This document shows, one piece after another, positions 55,086-62,400 of a stretch of 64,000 nt of DNA (position 1 is the first letter of the stretch; each line of letters starts with the position of its first letter). The notes beneath the pieces are model-generated. The model was not told the origin of the DNA. It worked only from the letters and a program-made list of their open reading frames with translations, and searched no databases. The DNA comes from Limnohabitans sp. Its GTDB lineage: Bacteria; Pseudomonadota; Gammaproteobacteria; Burkholderiales; Burkholderiaceae_C. The stretch covers positions 19,846 to 83,845 of the forward strand of contig NZ_JAFEIF010000005.1 of the NCBI RefSeq assembly GCF_017848645.1, given 5' to 3'. The position numbers and the translations under genes were made by a program.

Positions 55086-55801
55086 AACCTGGCCGGGTGT
55101 GCGTGGCACAGGGGCGGTTGCCCTTGCTGCACAACGCCATAGCATTCGCACACCTGTTGTTCCAGGCCTGCGCGGTCCAGCACCTCGATGCTGCCGCGTG
55201 TGTAGCGGATCAGGCCCTCTTTCATGAGCCTGGCCGCGGCCAGACTCACCGCCTCACGCCGCACCCCCAAGAGCTGGCTCAGGGCCTCGTGGGTCTTGTG
55301 CACCTGCATGCCGCTTTGCCGGTCCAATATCATCAGCAACATGCGGCACAGTTGCTGCTCAATGTTGTGGTGCTGGCGGCACACATTGCCCTGGCCCATC
55401 TGGTGGATCAGGCTTTGCGCAAAGCACAGCATCAGGCGCTGCACCTCGGGGCCATGGTTGAAGCTGTTGAGCACCAAGTGCAAGCGCATGCGGATGGCCC
55501 GCCCACCAGTTTGCACCACCCCCTGGTTGGGGTTGCTGTTGTGGCCCAGCAGCAGGTACAGGCCCACCAGCCCTTCGCGCCCCACCATGGCGATTTCGGT
55601 GCAGTCACCGCTCTCTAGCATGTATTGCCACGACACGATGGCGTCCAGAGGGAAATACACGTGCGCTGAACTTTGGCCTGACTCGATCAGGACTTGACCT
55701 TCGGGCAGATAGACCTCTTCAAAATGGGCTTGCCAGTCCTCATAAATGGGCTCTGGTAAGGCATTCAGGATGTGGTTTTCACAGCGTTGTGTCGTGACCA
55801 T
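55067..55801 (-). CDS. Crp/Fnr-family regulator (cluster member 2)
   Basis: A 244-residue regulator. The sensor domain has AHVYFPLDAIVSWQYMLESG and VGREGLVGLYLLLG. The HTH is KTHEALSQLLGVRREAVSLAA, then MKEGLIRYTRGSIEVLDRAG, and the C-terminus has CECYGVVQQGQPPLC. It is the closest relative of the gene at 49,791. No cAMP pocket residues or FNR-type N-terminal cysteines are seen. It converges on the degenerate response regulator gene with a 19-bp overlap of the ends. Confidence 0.83.
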   Translation of the reverse strand: MVTTQRCENHILNALPEPIYEDWQAHFEEVYLPEGQVLIESGQSSAHVYFPLDAIVSWQYMLESGDCTEIAMVGREGLVGLYLLLGHNSNPNQGVVQTGGRAIRMRLHLVLNSFNHGPEVQRLMLCFAQSLIHQMGQGNVCRQHHNIEQQLCRMLLMILDRQSGMQVHKTHEALSQLLGVRREAVSLAAARLMKEGLIRYTRGSIEVLDRAGLEQQVCECYGVVQQGQPPLCHAHPARFYTDTI

Positions 55802-55986
55802 TGTCTAAATCTTCAATAAAAATATCAAAAACAACAGATAATTTATCAGGGTTAACCATGGGTTTTTGTGCGGTAACGAACACAAAAAAGTCAGCACAGT
55901 GACTCGATGAGCGCACAAAAGCGATTGAAAAAAACGGTATCGGGTTTGGGCAGGGAGGCTGCTGCAGCAGGCTTGTTCAGACGGGT

Positions 55987-56652
55987 TCAGGCAGGTTTGC
56001 TGGCCCGAATCAGGCCCGGCAAATCCAGAATGCGCAGCTGACCCCTGCTGTAGTGCAGCAGGCCTTGTTCGCGCAATTCGCCAGCGGCCAGTGTGATGCT
56101 CACGCGCCGCACGCCCAGCATGTGGGCCAGGTGTTCGTGGGTCAAATGCAGCTCGGTCGTGCGCGCTTTTTGGGCCGACAGCGCCAACCAGGCAGCCAGG
56201 CGGGCGTGGATGTCCAGGGTCTGGACGCAGGCGGCCACGGTGGCCACATGGGTGACCAGTTGCCAAAGGTTGCGCGAAATCAGTGCCAGCAAGGCGGGGT
56301 GCTGCAGCGCCAGTTCGCGCAGCGTGATGGCCGACATGGCCCAGGCCGACCCGCTGGTCTGCACACGCAGCTTCAAGGCAGAGGGGGAGTTGGGGGGCGG
56401 CGGGTCTTGCACCACGTGCCCCAGACCTGCCGCATCGTCGGCACCCAGCAAGCCCACGGCCAGGCTCTTGTGGCCGGGCTCTTCCACCACGAGGGCCACT
56501 GTTGCGCCGCTCAGAAAGTACACCCTCGCCTGGGTGTCCAGGCGTCCCAGCAGCTGTCCGGCCTTGAGGGTGACAGGCTCGCACGCAGCCTGTACCAAGG
56601 TTTGCACCTCCACAGGCAGCTGCTTGAAAAGTCCGTTGTGGGTCAGGCTCAC
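55987..56652 (-). CDS. Crp/Fnr-family regulator (cluster member 3)
   Basis: A 221-residue regulator. The sensor domain is less conserved (ARVYFLSGATVALVVEEPGH, then SLAVGLLGADDAAGLGHVV). The HTH is kept: LTHEHLAHMLGVRRVSITLAA followed by LREQGLLHYSRGQLRILD. It lacks the CECYG end of members 1 and 2. It is transcribed towards member 2 with a 185-bp gap that holds a small palindrome (GATAA-T-TTATC near 55,837). Confidence 0.8.
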   Translation of the reverse strand: MSLTHNGLFKQLPVEVQTLVQAACEPVTLKAGQLLGRLDTQARVYFLSGATVALVVEEPGHKSLAVGLLGADDAAGLGHVVQDPPPPNSPSALKLRVQTSGSAWAMSAITLRELALQHPALLALISRNLWQLVTHVATVAACVQTLDIHARLAAWLALSAQKARTTELHLTHEHLAHMLGVRRVSITLAAGELREQGLLHYSRGQLRILDLPGLIRASKPA

Positions 56653-56884
56653 GGAAAGTTTCCGGACACAGAAAGAGGGCTGGTTTGCGCGGTCCAGCGT
56701 TGAGAAAAAGGCTTCAAGACCATGAAAAAAATGACATTCAGTATAAGTTGCTGAAATCGCAATTGAACGGCCTTGTTCGCAGTTTCACTGTTCGCTGAAG
56801 AACATAGAATGCCACTTAACCTCTCTTGGACGGATCGGGAAAGCGCAGACGCTGTCCCCCAGCGCAGAGGTCAAGCCAGACCTG

Positions 56885-57592
56885 ATGCTGACCACTTCCA
56901 ACCAACTGCTGAGCCGATTGCTCCACACCACCCCCGAGGCCGCCGAGCACCTGGAGCGCGTGACCTTGTCGCGCGGGCTTTGGCCGATGGAGGGCCAGAA
57001 CTTGGGTGAGGGCCATGTGTATTTCCCTGAGGCAGGCTTGATGGGCTTGCGCTGGCCCAGCCCAGCTTTGCCCGGCGTGGGCATGGTGCTGCTGGGTTGC
57101 CATGCAGGCTGGTGGCCTGAGATCGGGCACCTGGGGCCCGTGCAAACGCATGTGCTGCAGGCGGGCCATGCTCAGCGCATCCGCTGGTCGGTGCTGCAAG
57201 CCCAGCCGCAGCGTTATGCGCACTGGTTGCTGCAGGCGGCAGCGGCTTCGCAGCAGCTGGTGCACCAAATGGCGCGCAAGGTTCATTGTGTCCAAAACCA
57301 CACCCTGGTGCAGCGCCTGGCCAGTGGTTTGCTGGCGGTGCGCCAGCACAACCCGCACGGCGCTGAGCCGATTTTGATGACCGATTTGGCGCACTGGTTG
57401 TCATGCCCTGTGGCTGAGCTGCAAGCCGCCGCGCAGGTCCTGCAAACCCACCGGGCCGTGCAGTGGGCAGAGGACGCGGACGCTGGCGCCCCCTTGCACA
57501 GCTCGCAGCCTCAGAAGCTGGCTAGCCTCGCGTGCGCCTGTCATGAACACCTGGCGCAGGGCCAGCGGAGCAGTGGCTCAGCCAGCGCTTAA
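56885..57592 (+). CDS. Crp/Fnr-like protein with degraded HTH (cluster member 4)
   Basis: A 235-residue protein that aligns with the neighbouring regulators: EGHVYFPEAGLMGLRWPS corresponds to the HVYFP start of the sensor domain and PEIGHLGPVQ to the GREGLVG loop. The expected recognition helix GVRRE is replaced by LMTDLAHWLSCPVAELQAAA, and the C-terminal wing is unlike the others. It may not bind DNA, or binds through dimers with a paralogue. It is divergent from member 3 by 232 bp. Confidence 0.65.
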   Translation: MLTTSNQLLSRLLHTTPEAAEHLERVTLSRGLWPMEGQNLGEGHVYFPEAGLMGLRWPSPALPGVGMVLLGCHAGWWPEIGHLGPVQTHVLQAGHAQRIRWSVLQAQPQRYAHWLLQAAAASQQLVHQMARKVHCVQNHTLVQRLASGLLAVRQHNPHGAEPILMTDLAHWLSCPVAELQAAAQVLQTHRAVQWAEDADAGAPLHSSQPQKLASLACACHEHLAQGQRSSGSASA

Positions 57593-57603
57593 AAAGCGCG
57601 GGC

Positions 57604-59430
57604 TCAAGTGGGCGACATCAGTGCCCGCGCCATCGACTCGGCCACCTTGATGCCGTCCACCCCCGCCGACAAAATGCCGCCCGCGTAACTGGCGCCTTCG
57701 CCCGCCGGGTACAGGCCTTGGGTGTTGGTGCTTTGGTGGTTGTCGCCTCGCGGAATGCGCAGGGGCGAGGAGGTGCGCGTTTCCACCCCGGTCATCACCG
57801 CATCCGCCATGTCGTAACCTTTGATCTTGCGGCCAAACACGGGCAGTGCTTCGCGCATGGCGGTCACCGCGTAGCCCGGCAACACATCGGCCAAGTCAAC
57901 CAGCTTCACGCCGGGTTTGTAGGACGGCAACACGCAGCCCCAGGTGGTGGAGGGGCGCTGCGCCAAAAAGTCGCCCACCAGTTGGCCGGGCGCTTCGTAG
58001 TTGCTGCCGCCCACCTCAAAGGCGCGGGTTTCCAGTTCACGCTGCAGCACGATGCCCGCCAGCGGGTGCGCTTGGGGGGGCTGCAGCGCAGCCAAGGCCT
58101 GGGCTTCTTGCGCCAGTTGTGCGCCGTCTTGCTCGCCAAAGGCGGCTTGCCAAGCGGCGGTGTCCAGCGGGTAATCGGGTGGGTCGATGGCCACGACCAT
58201 GCCCGCGTTGGCATTGCGCTCGTTGCGCGAGTACTGGCTCATGCCGTTGGTGACCACGCGGCCCGGCTCGCTGGTGGCGGCGACCACCGTGCCGCCGGGG
58301 CACATGCAAAAGCTGTAAACCGCGCGGCCATTTGCCGCGTGGTGCACCAGCTTGTAATCGGCTGCGCCCAGCAGCGGGTGGCCCGCGTGGCGGCCCCAGC
58401 GGGCTTGGTCGATCACGCTTTGTGGGTGCTCGATGCGCACGCCAATCGAAAACGCTTTGGCCTGCATGGCCACGCCCCGGCGGTGCAGCATGACAAAGGT
58501 GTCGCGCGAGCTGTGGCCCAGGGCCATGACGGCGTGGCGGGTGTGCAGGGTGTGCAGGGTGTGGTGCTCGCCCGTGCGCAGGTCTTGCACCTGCAGACCG
58601 GTGAGCTGCTGGCCGTCAGCGGTGGGCGCGAGCAGCACATCGCTCACGCGCTGTTCAAAGCGAATCTCGCCGCCCAGCGCGATGATTTGCTCGCGGATGT
58701 GCTCGACCACCTTGACCAGCTTGAAGGTGCCGATGTGCGGGTGGGCGGCGTAGAGGATGTCAGGGGGGGCGCCGGCTTTGACGAATTCGTCCATCACCTT
58801 GCGGCCCAGGTGGCGCGGGTCCTTGATTTGGCTGTAGAGCTTGCCGTCAGAGAAAGTGCCTGCGCCGCCTTCGCCAAACTGCACATTGCTCTCGGGGTTG
58901 AGCACCTTTTTGCGCCACAGGCCCCAGGTGTCCTTGGTGCGTTCACGCACGGGCTTGCCGCGCTCCAGCACGATGGGCTTGAAACCCATTTGCGCCAGCG
59001 CCAAAGCGGCGAACATGCCGCACGGCCCAAAGCCCACCACCACCGGGCGCTCGCCTTCTTCCGTGCCAAAACTGGCCGGGGCCTGGCAAGGCGGGTGCCA
59101 AGCCATGTCGGGCGTGGGCTGGATGTGGGGGTTCTTTTCAAACTGCTGCAGCAAGCGGTTTTCGGTCTGTGCGTCAAGCAGCGACAGGTCGACGATGTAG
59201 ACCGCCAGCAAGTCGGCCTTGCGGGCGTCAAAGCTGCGTTTGAAGATCTGCACAGTGGCGATGTCGGCGGCGCTGATGCCCAGGGCCTGGGCCGCCAGTT
59301 GGCGCAAGGCCGCGATGGGGTGCGGCGTGGGCAGGCGGTCTTCGTCGGTTTCGGACGGCGCGTCGGCCGCGCGGCGCGATTCAATCGGCAGGACCGATAA
59401 GGGGAGTTTGAGTTCTGAAATCCGGATCAT
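57604..59430 (-). CDS. FAD-dependent oxidoreductase (COG2509-like)
   Basis: A 608-residue cytoplasmic flavoprotein. After about 125 residues the dinucleotide-binding motif PVVVGFGPCGMFAALALAQMG appears, then VLERGKPVRER, NVQFGEGGAGTFSDGKLYSQ and near the end TQGLYPAGEGASYAGGILSAGVDG, a second FAD contact. These match large uncharacterised FAD-dependent dehydrogenases. The substrate is unknown. The CDS ends just 12 bp from the Crp/Fnr-like gene and is convergent with it. Confidence 0.83.
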   Translation of the reverse strand: MIRISELKLPLSVLPIESRRAADAPSETDEDRLPTPHPIAALRQLAAQALGISAADIATVQIFKRSFDARKADLLAVYIVDLSLLDAQTENRLLQQFEKNPHIQPTPDMAWHPPCQAPASFGTEEGERPVVVGFGPCGMFAALALAQMGFKPIVLERGKPVRERTKDTWGLWRKKVLNPESNVQFGEGGAGTFSDGKLYSQIKDPRHLGRKVMDEFVKAGAPPDILYAAHPHIGTFKLVKVVEHIREQIIALGGEIRFEQRVSDVLLAPTADGQQLTGLQVQDLRTGEHHTLHTLHTRHAVMALGHSSRDTFVMLHRRGVAMQAKAFSIGVRIEHPQSVIDQARWGRHAGHPLLGAADYKLVHHAANGRAVYSFCMCPGGTVVAATSEPGRVVTNGMSQYSRNERNANAGMVVAIDPPDYPLDTAAWQAAFGEQDGAQLAQEAQALAALQPPQAHPLAGIVLQRELETRAFEVGGSNYEAPGQLVGDFLAQRPSTTWGCVLPSYKPGVKLVDLADVLPGYAVTAMREALPVFGRKIKGYDMADAVMTGVETRTSSPLRIPRGDNHQSTNTQGLYPAGEGASYAGGILSAGVDGIKVAESMARALMSPT

Positions 59431-59472
59431 GGCAACCTCTGTGGCTTGTGGTTATCAAGCAAGAAGCGGTGA

Positions 59473-60393
59473 TTATCCTTGAGGCAAGAAGCCATCGACC
59501 GACAAATAACGCTCGCCCGTGTCGTAGTTGAAGCCCAGCACGGTGGCCCCGGCGCGCAAGTCGGGCAGTTTTTGGGCGATGGCTGCCAAGGTGGCACCCG
59601 ATGAAATGCCGACCAACATGCCTTCTTCGCGGGCCGAGCGGCGGGCGTACTCGCGGGCCGCTTCGGCCTCGACCTGAATCACGCCGTCGAGCAGGCTTGT
59701 GTCCAGGTTTTTCGGAATGAAGCCCGCGCCAATGCCTTGAATGGGGTGGGGTGCGGGCGCACCACCCGAGATCACAGGCGAGGCAGCAGGCTCGACTGCA
59801 AACACTAGGAGATTCGGGAACTTGGCCTTGAGCACGCGGGCCACACCCGTCAGGTGGCCGCCTGTGCCCACGCCCGTGATGAGGGCGTCGATGCCATCGG
59901 GGAAGTCAGCCAGGATTTCCTGTGCGGTGGTGCGCACATGCACCTCGATGTTGGCTGTGTTTTCAAACTGTTGGGGCATCCAAGCGCCCGGGGTGCTGGC
60001 CACCAAGGCCTGGGCCCGGGCAATCGCCCCTTTCATGCCTTCGGCGCGGGGCGTCAGGTCAAAACGGGCGCCGTAGGCCAGCATCAGGCGGCGGCGCTCG
60101 ACGCTCATGCTGTCGGGCATGACCAGCACTAGCTTGTAGCCCTTGACGGCTGCCACCATGGCCAGGCCAATGCCGGTGTTGCCCGAGGTGGGCTCGACGA
60201 TGGTGCCGCCTGGCTTCAAGGCACCCGAGCGCTCGGCGGCTTCAACCATGGCCAGCGCGATGCGGTCTTTGATGGAGCCGCCGGGGTTGCTGCGTTCGGA
60301 TTTGATCCAGACATTCGCGCCCGTGCCAAACAGGCGTTGGATGCGCACATGGGGGGTGTGGCCGATGGTGTCGAGAATGGAGTGGGCTTTCAT
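59473..60393 (-). CDS. cysK: Cysteine synthase A
   Basis: A 306-residue PLP enzyme making cysteine from O-acetylserine and sulfide. The PLP lysine is in [20 protein letters not shown], the phosphate loop in [16 protein letters not shown], and [17 protein letters not shown] and [16 protein letters not shown] follow. ATG 60,393 fits the family start [14 protein letters not shown]; the longer frame to 60,507 is not supported. With cysM at 8,024 the window has both synthase types. Confidence 0.9.
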   Translation of the reverse strand: MKAHSILDTIGHTPHVRIQRLFGTGANVWIKSERSNPGGSIKDRIALAMVEAAERSGALKPGGTIVEPTSGNTGIGLAMVAAVKGYKLVLVMPDSMSVERRRLMLAYGARFDLTPRAEGMKGAIARAQALVASTPGAWMPQQFENTANIEVHVRTTAQEILADFPDGIDALITGVGTGGHLTGVARVLKAKFPNLLVFAVEPAASPVISGGAPAPHPIQGIGAGFIPKNLDTSLLDGVIQVEAEAAREYARRSAREEGMLVGISSGATLAAIAQKLPDLRAGATVLGFNYDTGERYLSVDGFLPQG

Positions 60394-60548
60394 GCGGTTT
60401 CCAAGGGGTGGCGGGAGGCTTGCATTGTGCGTGAGGGGGCGTGGTTTGAATGTCTTGTGTGGCACAAACGTGGCATCAACGTGGTACAAAGCGCCCGCTG
60501 GAAACACCCCGGGGCCCGCGCCCTGCGCTCAGGCGATAATCACCCGGT

Positions 60549-60897
60549 GAAGCACGCCAGACCGTCGCTGGTGCAATCTCCGAAAGGAGGCACTGGAGGA
60601 ACGTCCGGACTGCACAGGACAGCGTAGGAGGTAACACCTCTCCACCGTGAGGTGAGGATCAGAGCAACAGAGACGAGCCGATTGAGTTCGGGTGAAACGG
60701 GCAATCTCTACGCGCAGCAATACCAAGTAGGCCTTCCTGAAGGGGTGCGGTTCGCCGCATGCTTTCTCCCTGTGGTTCCGCGGGGTGAGTTGGCGGGTAG
60801 GTAGCACCGAGCCGGGTGGGCAACCCCCGGCCCAGAGTAATGGCGGTCACGCAGCGGGCAACCGCTGTGCACAGAATCCGGCTTATCGGCGGGCTTC
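60549..60897 (+). ncRNA. rnpB: RNase P RNA (bacterial type A)
   Basis: GAAGCACGCC at the 5' end pairs with GGCGGGCTTC-like sequence at the 3' end (P1). The conserved core GGAGGAACGTCCGGACTGCACAG-type region (read in parts) appears near 60,595-60,620, the ACAGAATCCGGCTTATCGGC block near 60,871-60,890, and GTAGGTAG-like loops between. These identify the catalytic RNA of RNase P, which matures tRNA 5' ends. A terminator follows within 25 bp. Confidence 0.93.
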
Positions 60898-60920
60898 ACA
60901 CTTTTTTCTCAGGGCGCAGC

Positions 60921-60956
60921 CCACAAAAAAACCCGCCGAAGCGGGTTTTTTTGTGG
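60921..60956. terminator. Bidirectional terminator after rnpB
   Basis: CCACAAAAAAACCCGC, loop CGAA and GCGGGTTTTTTTGTGG form a perfect 16-bp stem with A and T tracts. It ends rnpB and the convergent IscR-like gene. Confidence 0.88.
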
Positions 60957-60970
60957 GGGCTTGAAGCCGC

Positions 60971-61492
60971 TCAGCCGCGAGAAGGCATCAGGCTGCCAGC
61001 CAGGGCAAACACCGAATTGGGCGCGGTGATCTTCAAGGCGCTTTTGGGCTTGGCAAACACGCCGCGCTTGACGGCTGGCTGCGGTGCAGGCTCGACGGTC
61101 ACACCTTTGGTGCGTTGCTCGGCCACCAGTTGGCGCAAGCTGATCGACTGCAGGTGGGTCAGCATTTTTTCGTTCAGGCTGGCCCACAACTCGCTGTTCA
61201 TCCAGCCGCCTTCGGCAGCGGCTTCTTCTTCGGTGGGGGCATCGACCGCGCCCACGATGTCGGCCATGGTGATTTTTTCAGCATTGCGCGACAGCGAATA
61301 ACCGCCGCCGGGGCCACGGGTGCTCTCGACCAGGCCATGCTGGCGGAGTTTGCTGAACAGTTGTTCCAAGTAGGACAGGGAAATCTGGTGGCGCGTGCTG
61401 ATGGCGGCCAGCGAAACGGGGCCACGGTCTTCACGTAAGGCCACATCGATCATGGCGGTGACGGCAAATCGGCTTTTGGTGCTCAAACGCAT
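60971..61492 (-). CDS. Rrf2/IscR-like regulator without cluster-binding cysteines
   Basis: A 173-residue Rrf2-family regulator. The HTH and wing are IscR-like: MRLSTKSRFAVTAMIDVALR, SLSYLEQLFSKLRQHGLVES, TRGPGGGYSLSR and ITMADIVGAVDA. In IscR the next segment carries three Cys that bind [2Fe-2S]; here it reads PTEEEAAAEGGWMNSELW, and the whole protein has no Cys. The later His (MLTHLQS) is kept. It may bind DNA without sensing clusters, or use another signal. No isc genes are near. ATG 61,492 fits the family. Confidence 0.82.
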   Translation of the reverse strand: MRLSTKSRFAVTAMIDVALREDRGPVSLAAISTRHQISLSYLEQLFSKLRQHGLVESTRGPGGGYSLSRNAEKITMADIVGAVDAPTEEEAAAEGGWMNSELWASLNEKMLTHLQSISLRQLVAEQRTKGVTVEPAPQPAVKRGVFAKPKSALKITAPNSVFALAGSLMPSRG

Positions 61493-61676
61493 GCTGGGCT
61501 CCTTTCTGCGTTTTGGTGGCCTGCAAAAGCAGGCCATCCTGTGGGGTCAAGACTGCATTGTGTGCAGGGGTGACTGAACGGTCATTTTCTCAGACTGTAT
61601 TGCTAGGTGGTGATAAACCGGGCTTATTCAAGGGTAAATCCGCCTTTTTTAGCCCTTTTGGCAGATTAAAAACAGA

Positions 61677-62372
61677 TTAAAACCGTTCATGGCTTTCCGT
61701 CTGCCGCCATTGCCCCGGCTCCAGGGGGGCCAAACCTATGCGGCCCACGCGTTGGCGGCGCAGGTCCTGCAGGGGGCATTGTTCGTCCAGCCAGCGGCCC
61801 AACTCCAGCCCATCGATGTCTTTGCCCGCGATGCGCAGCACCGTGAGTTGCTCGGTCTGGCGGTTGATGCTGGCGCGGATGCCGGGGCCGTTCAGGGCCT
61901 TGATCAGGCCCTCTGGCACTTCGCCGCCCACGGTGGCCATCCATTCTTGTTCCATGGGGCTGCGGCGGTCTTCCAGGTGGCGCAGCACAGCCACGTCGTC
62001 TGTGAAGATGCACAGCCCGCTGGCCGGCTTGGCCAGTGGGAGGGGCATTTGCATCTTGGCCAGACGCTCGGGGCCCCACAGGCCGGGTTGGGGGGCTTTG
62101 AGGCCCACGGTGTCCTGCAGCCAGGCCAGGTTGGCCACCCGGTGGGCGGGTTTGAACAGCACCAGGGTCATGGGGGCCAGTGCCGCCATGGAGACCAGGC
62201 GGTTGACTTCAACAGTTTGCTCGGGCCGCACACGCCGGGCCGGGTCGGTGACCACTTTGCCCGCCACTTGCACACCACCGGCCACGATCAGGGCTTCGGC
62301 TTCGCGGCGCGAGCAGTTTTGCTCGGCGGCCACGCGTTTGGCCAGGCGGATGCCTTCTTCAGAGGAAATCAT
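61677..62372 (-). CDS. RNA pseudouridine synthase homologue (RluB/E/F type) lacking catalytic Asp
   Basis: A 231-residue protein. The N-terminal S4 domain is GIRLAKRVAAEQNCSRREAE, then ALIVAGGVQVAGKVVTDPA. The synthase domain follows, but the active-site motif GRLDxxSxGL appears as MPLPLAKPASGLCIFTDD, so Ala114 stands where the catalytic Asp would be. The GLxxxTDD part after it is normal. It may bind RNA without modifying it, or be decaying. ATG 62,372 has GAAAG upstream; a TTG at 62,384 is an alternative. Confidence 0.78.
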   Translation of the reverse strand: MISSEEGIRLAKRVAAEQNCSRREAEALIVAGGVQVAGKVVTDPARRVRPEQTVEVNRLVSMAALAPMTLVLFKPAHRVANLAWLQDTVGLKAPQPGLWGPERLAKMQMPLPLAKPASGLCIFTDDVAVLRHLEDRRSPMEQEWMATVGGEVPEGLIKALNGPGIRASINRQTEQLTVLRIAGKDIDGLELGRWLDEQCPLQDLRRQRVGRIGLAPLEPGQWRQTESHERF

Positions 62373-62400
62373 CGATGCTTTCAAAAATACTCAAAGCGAA

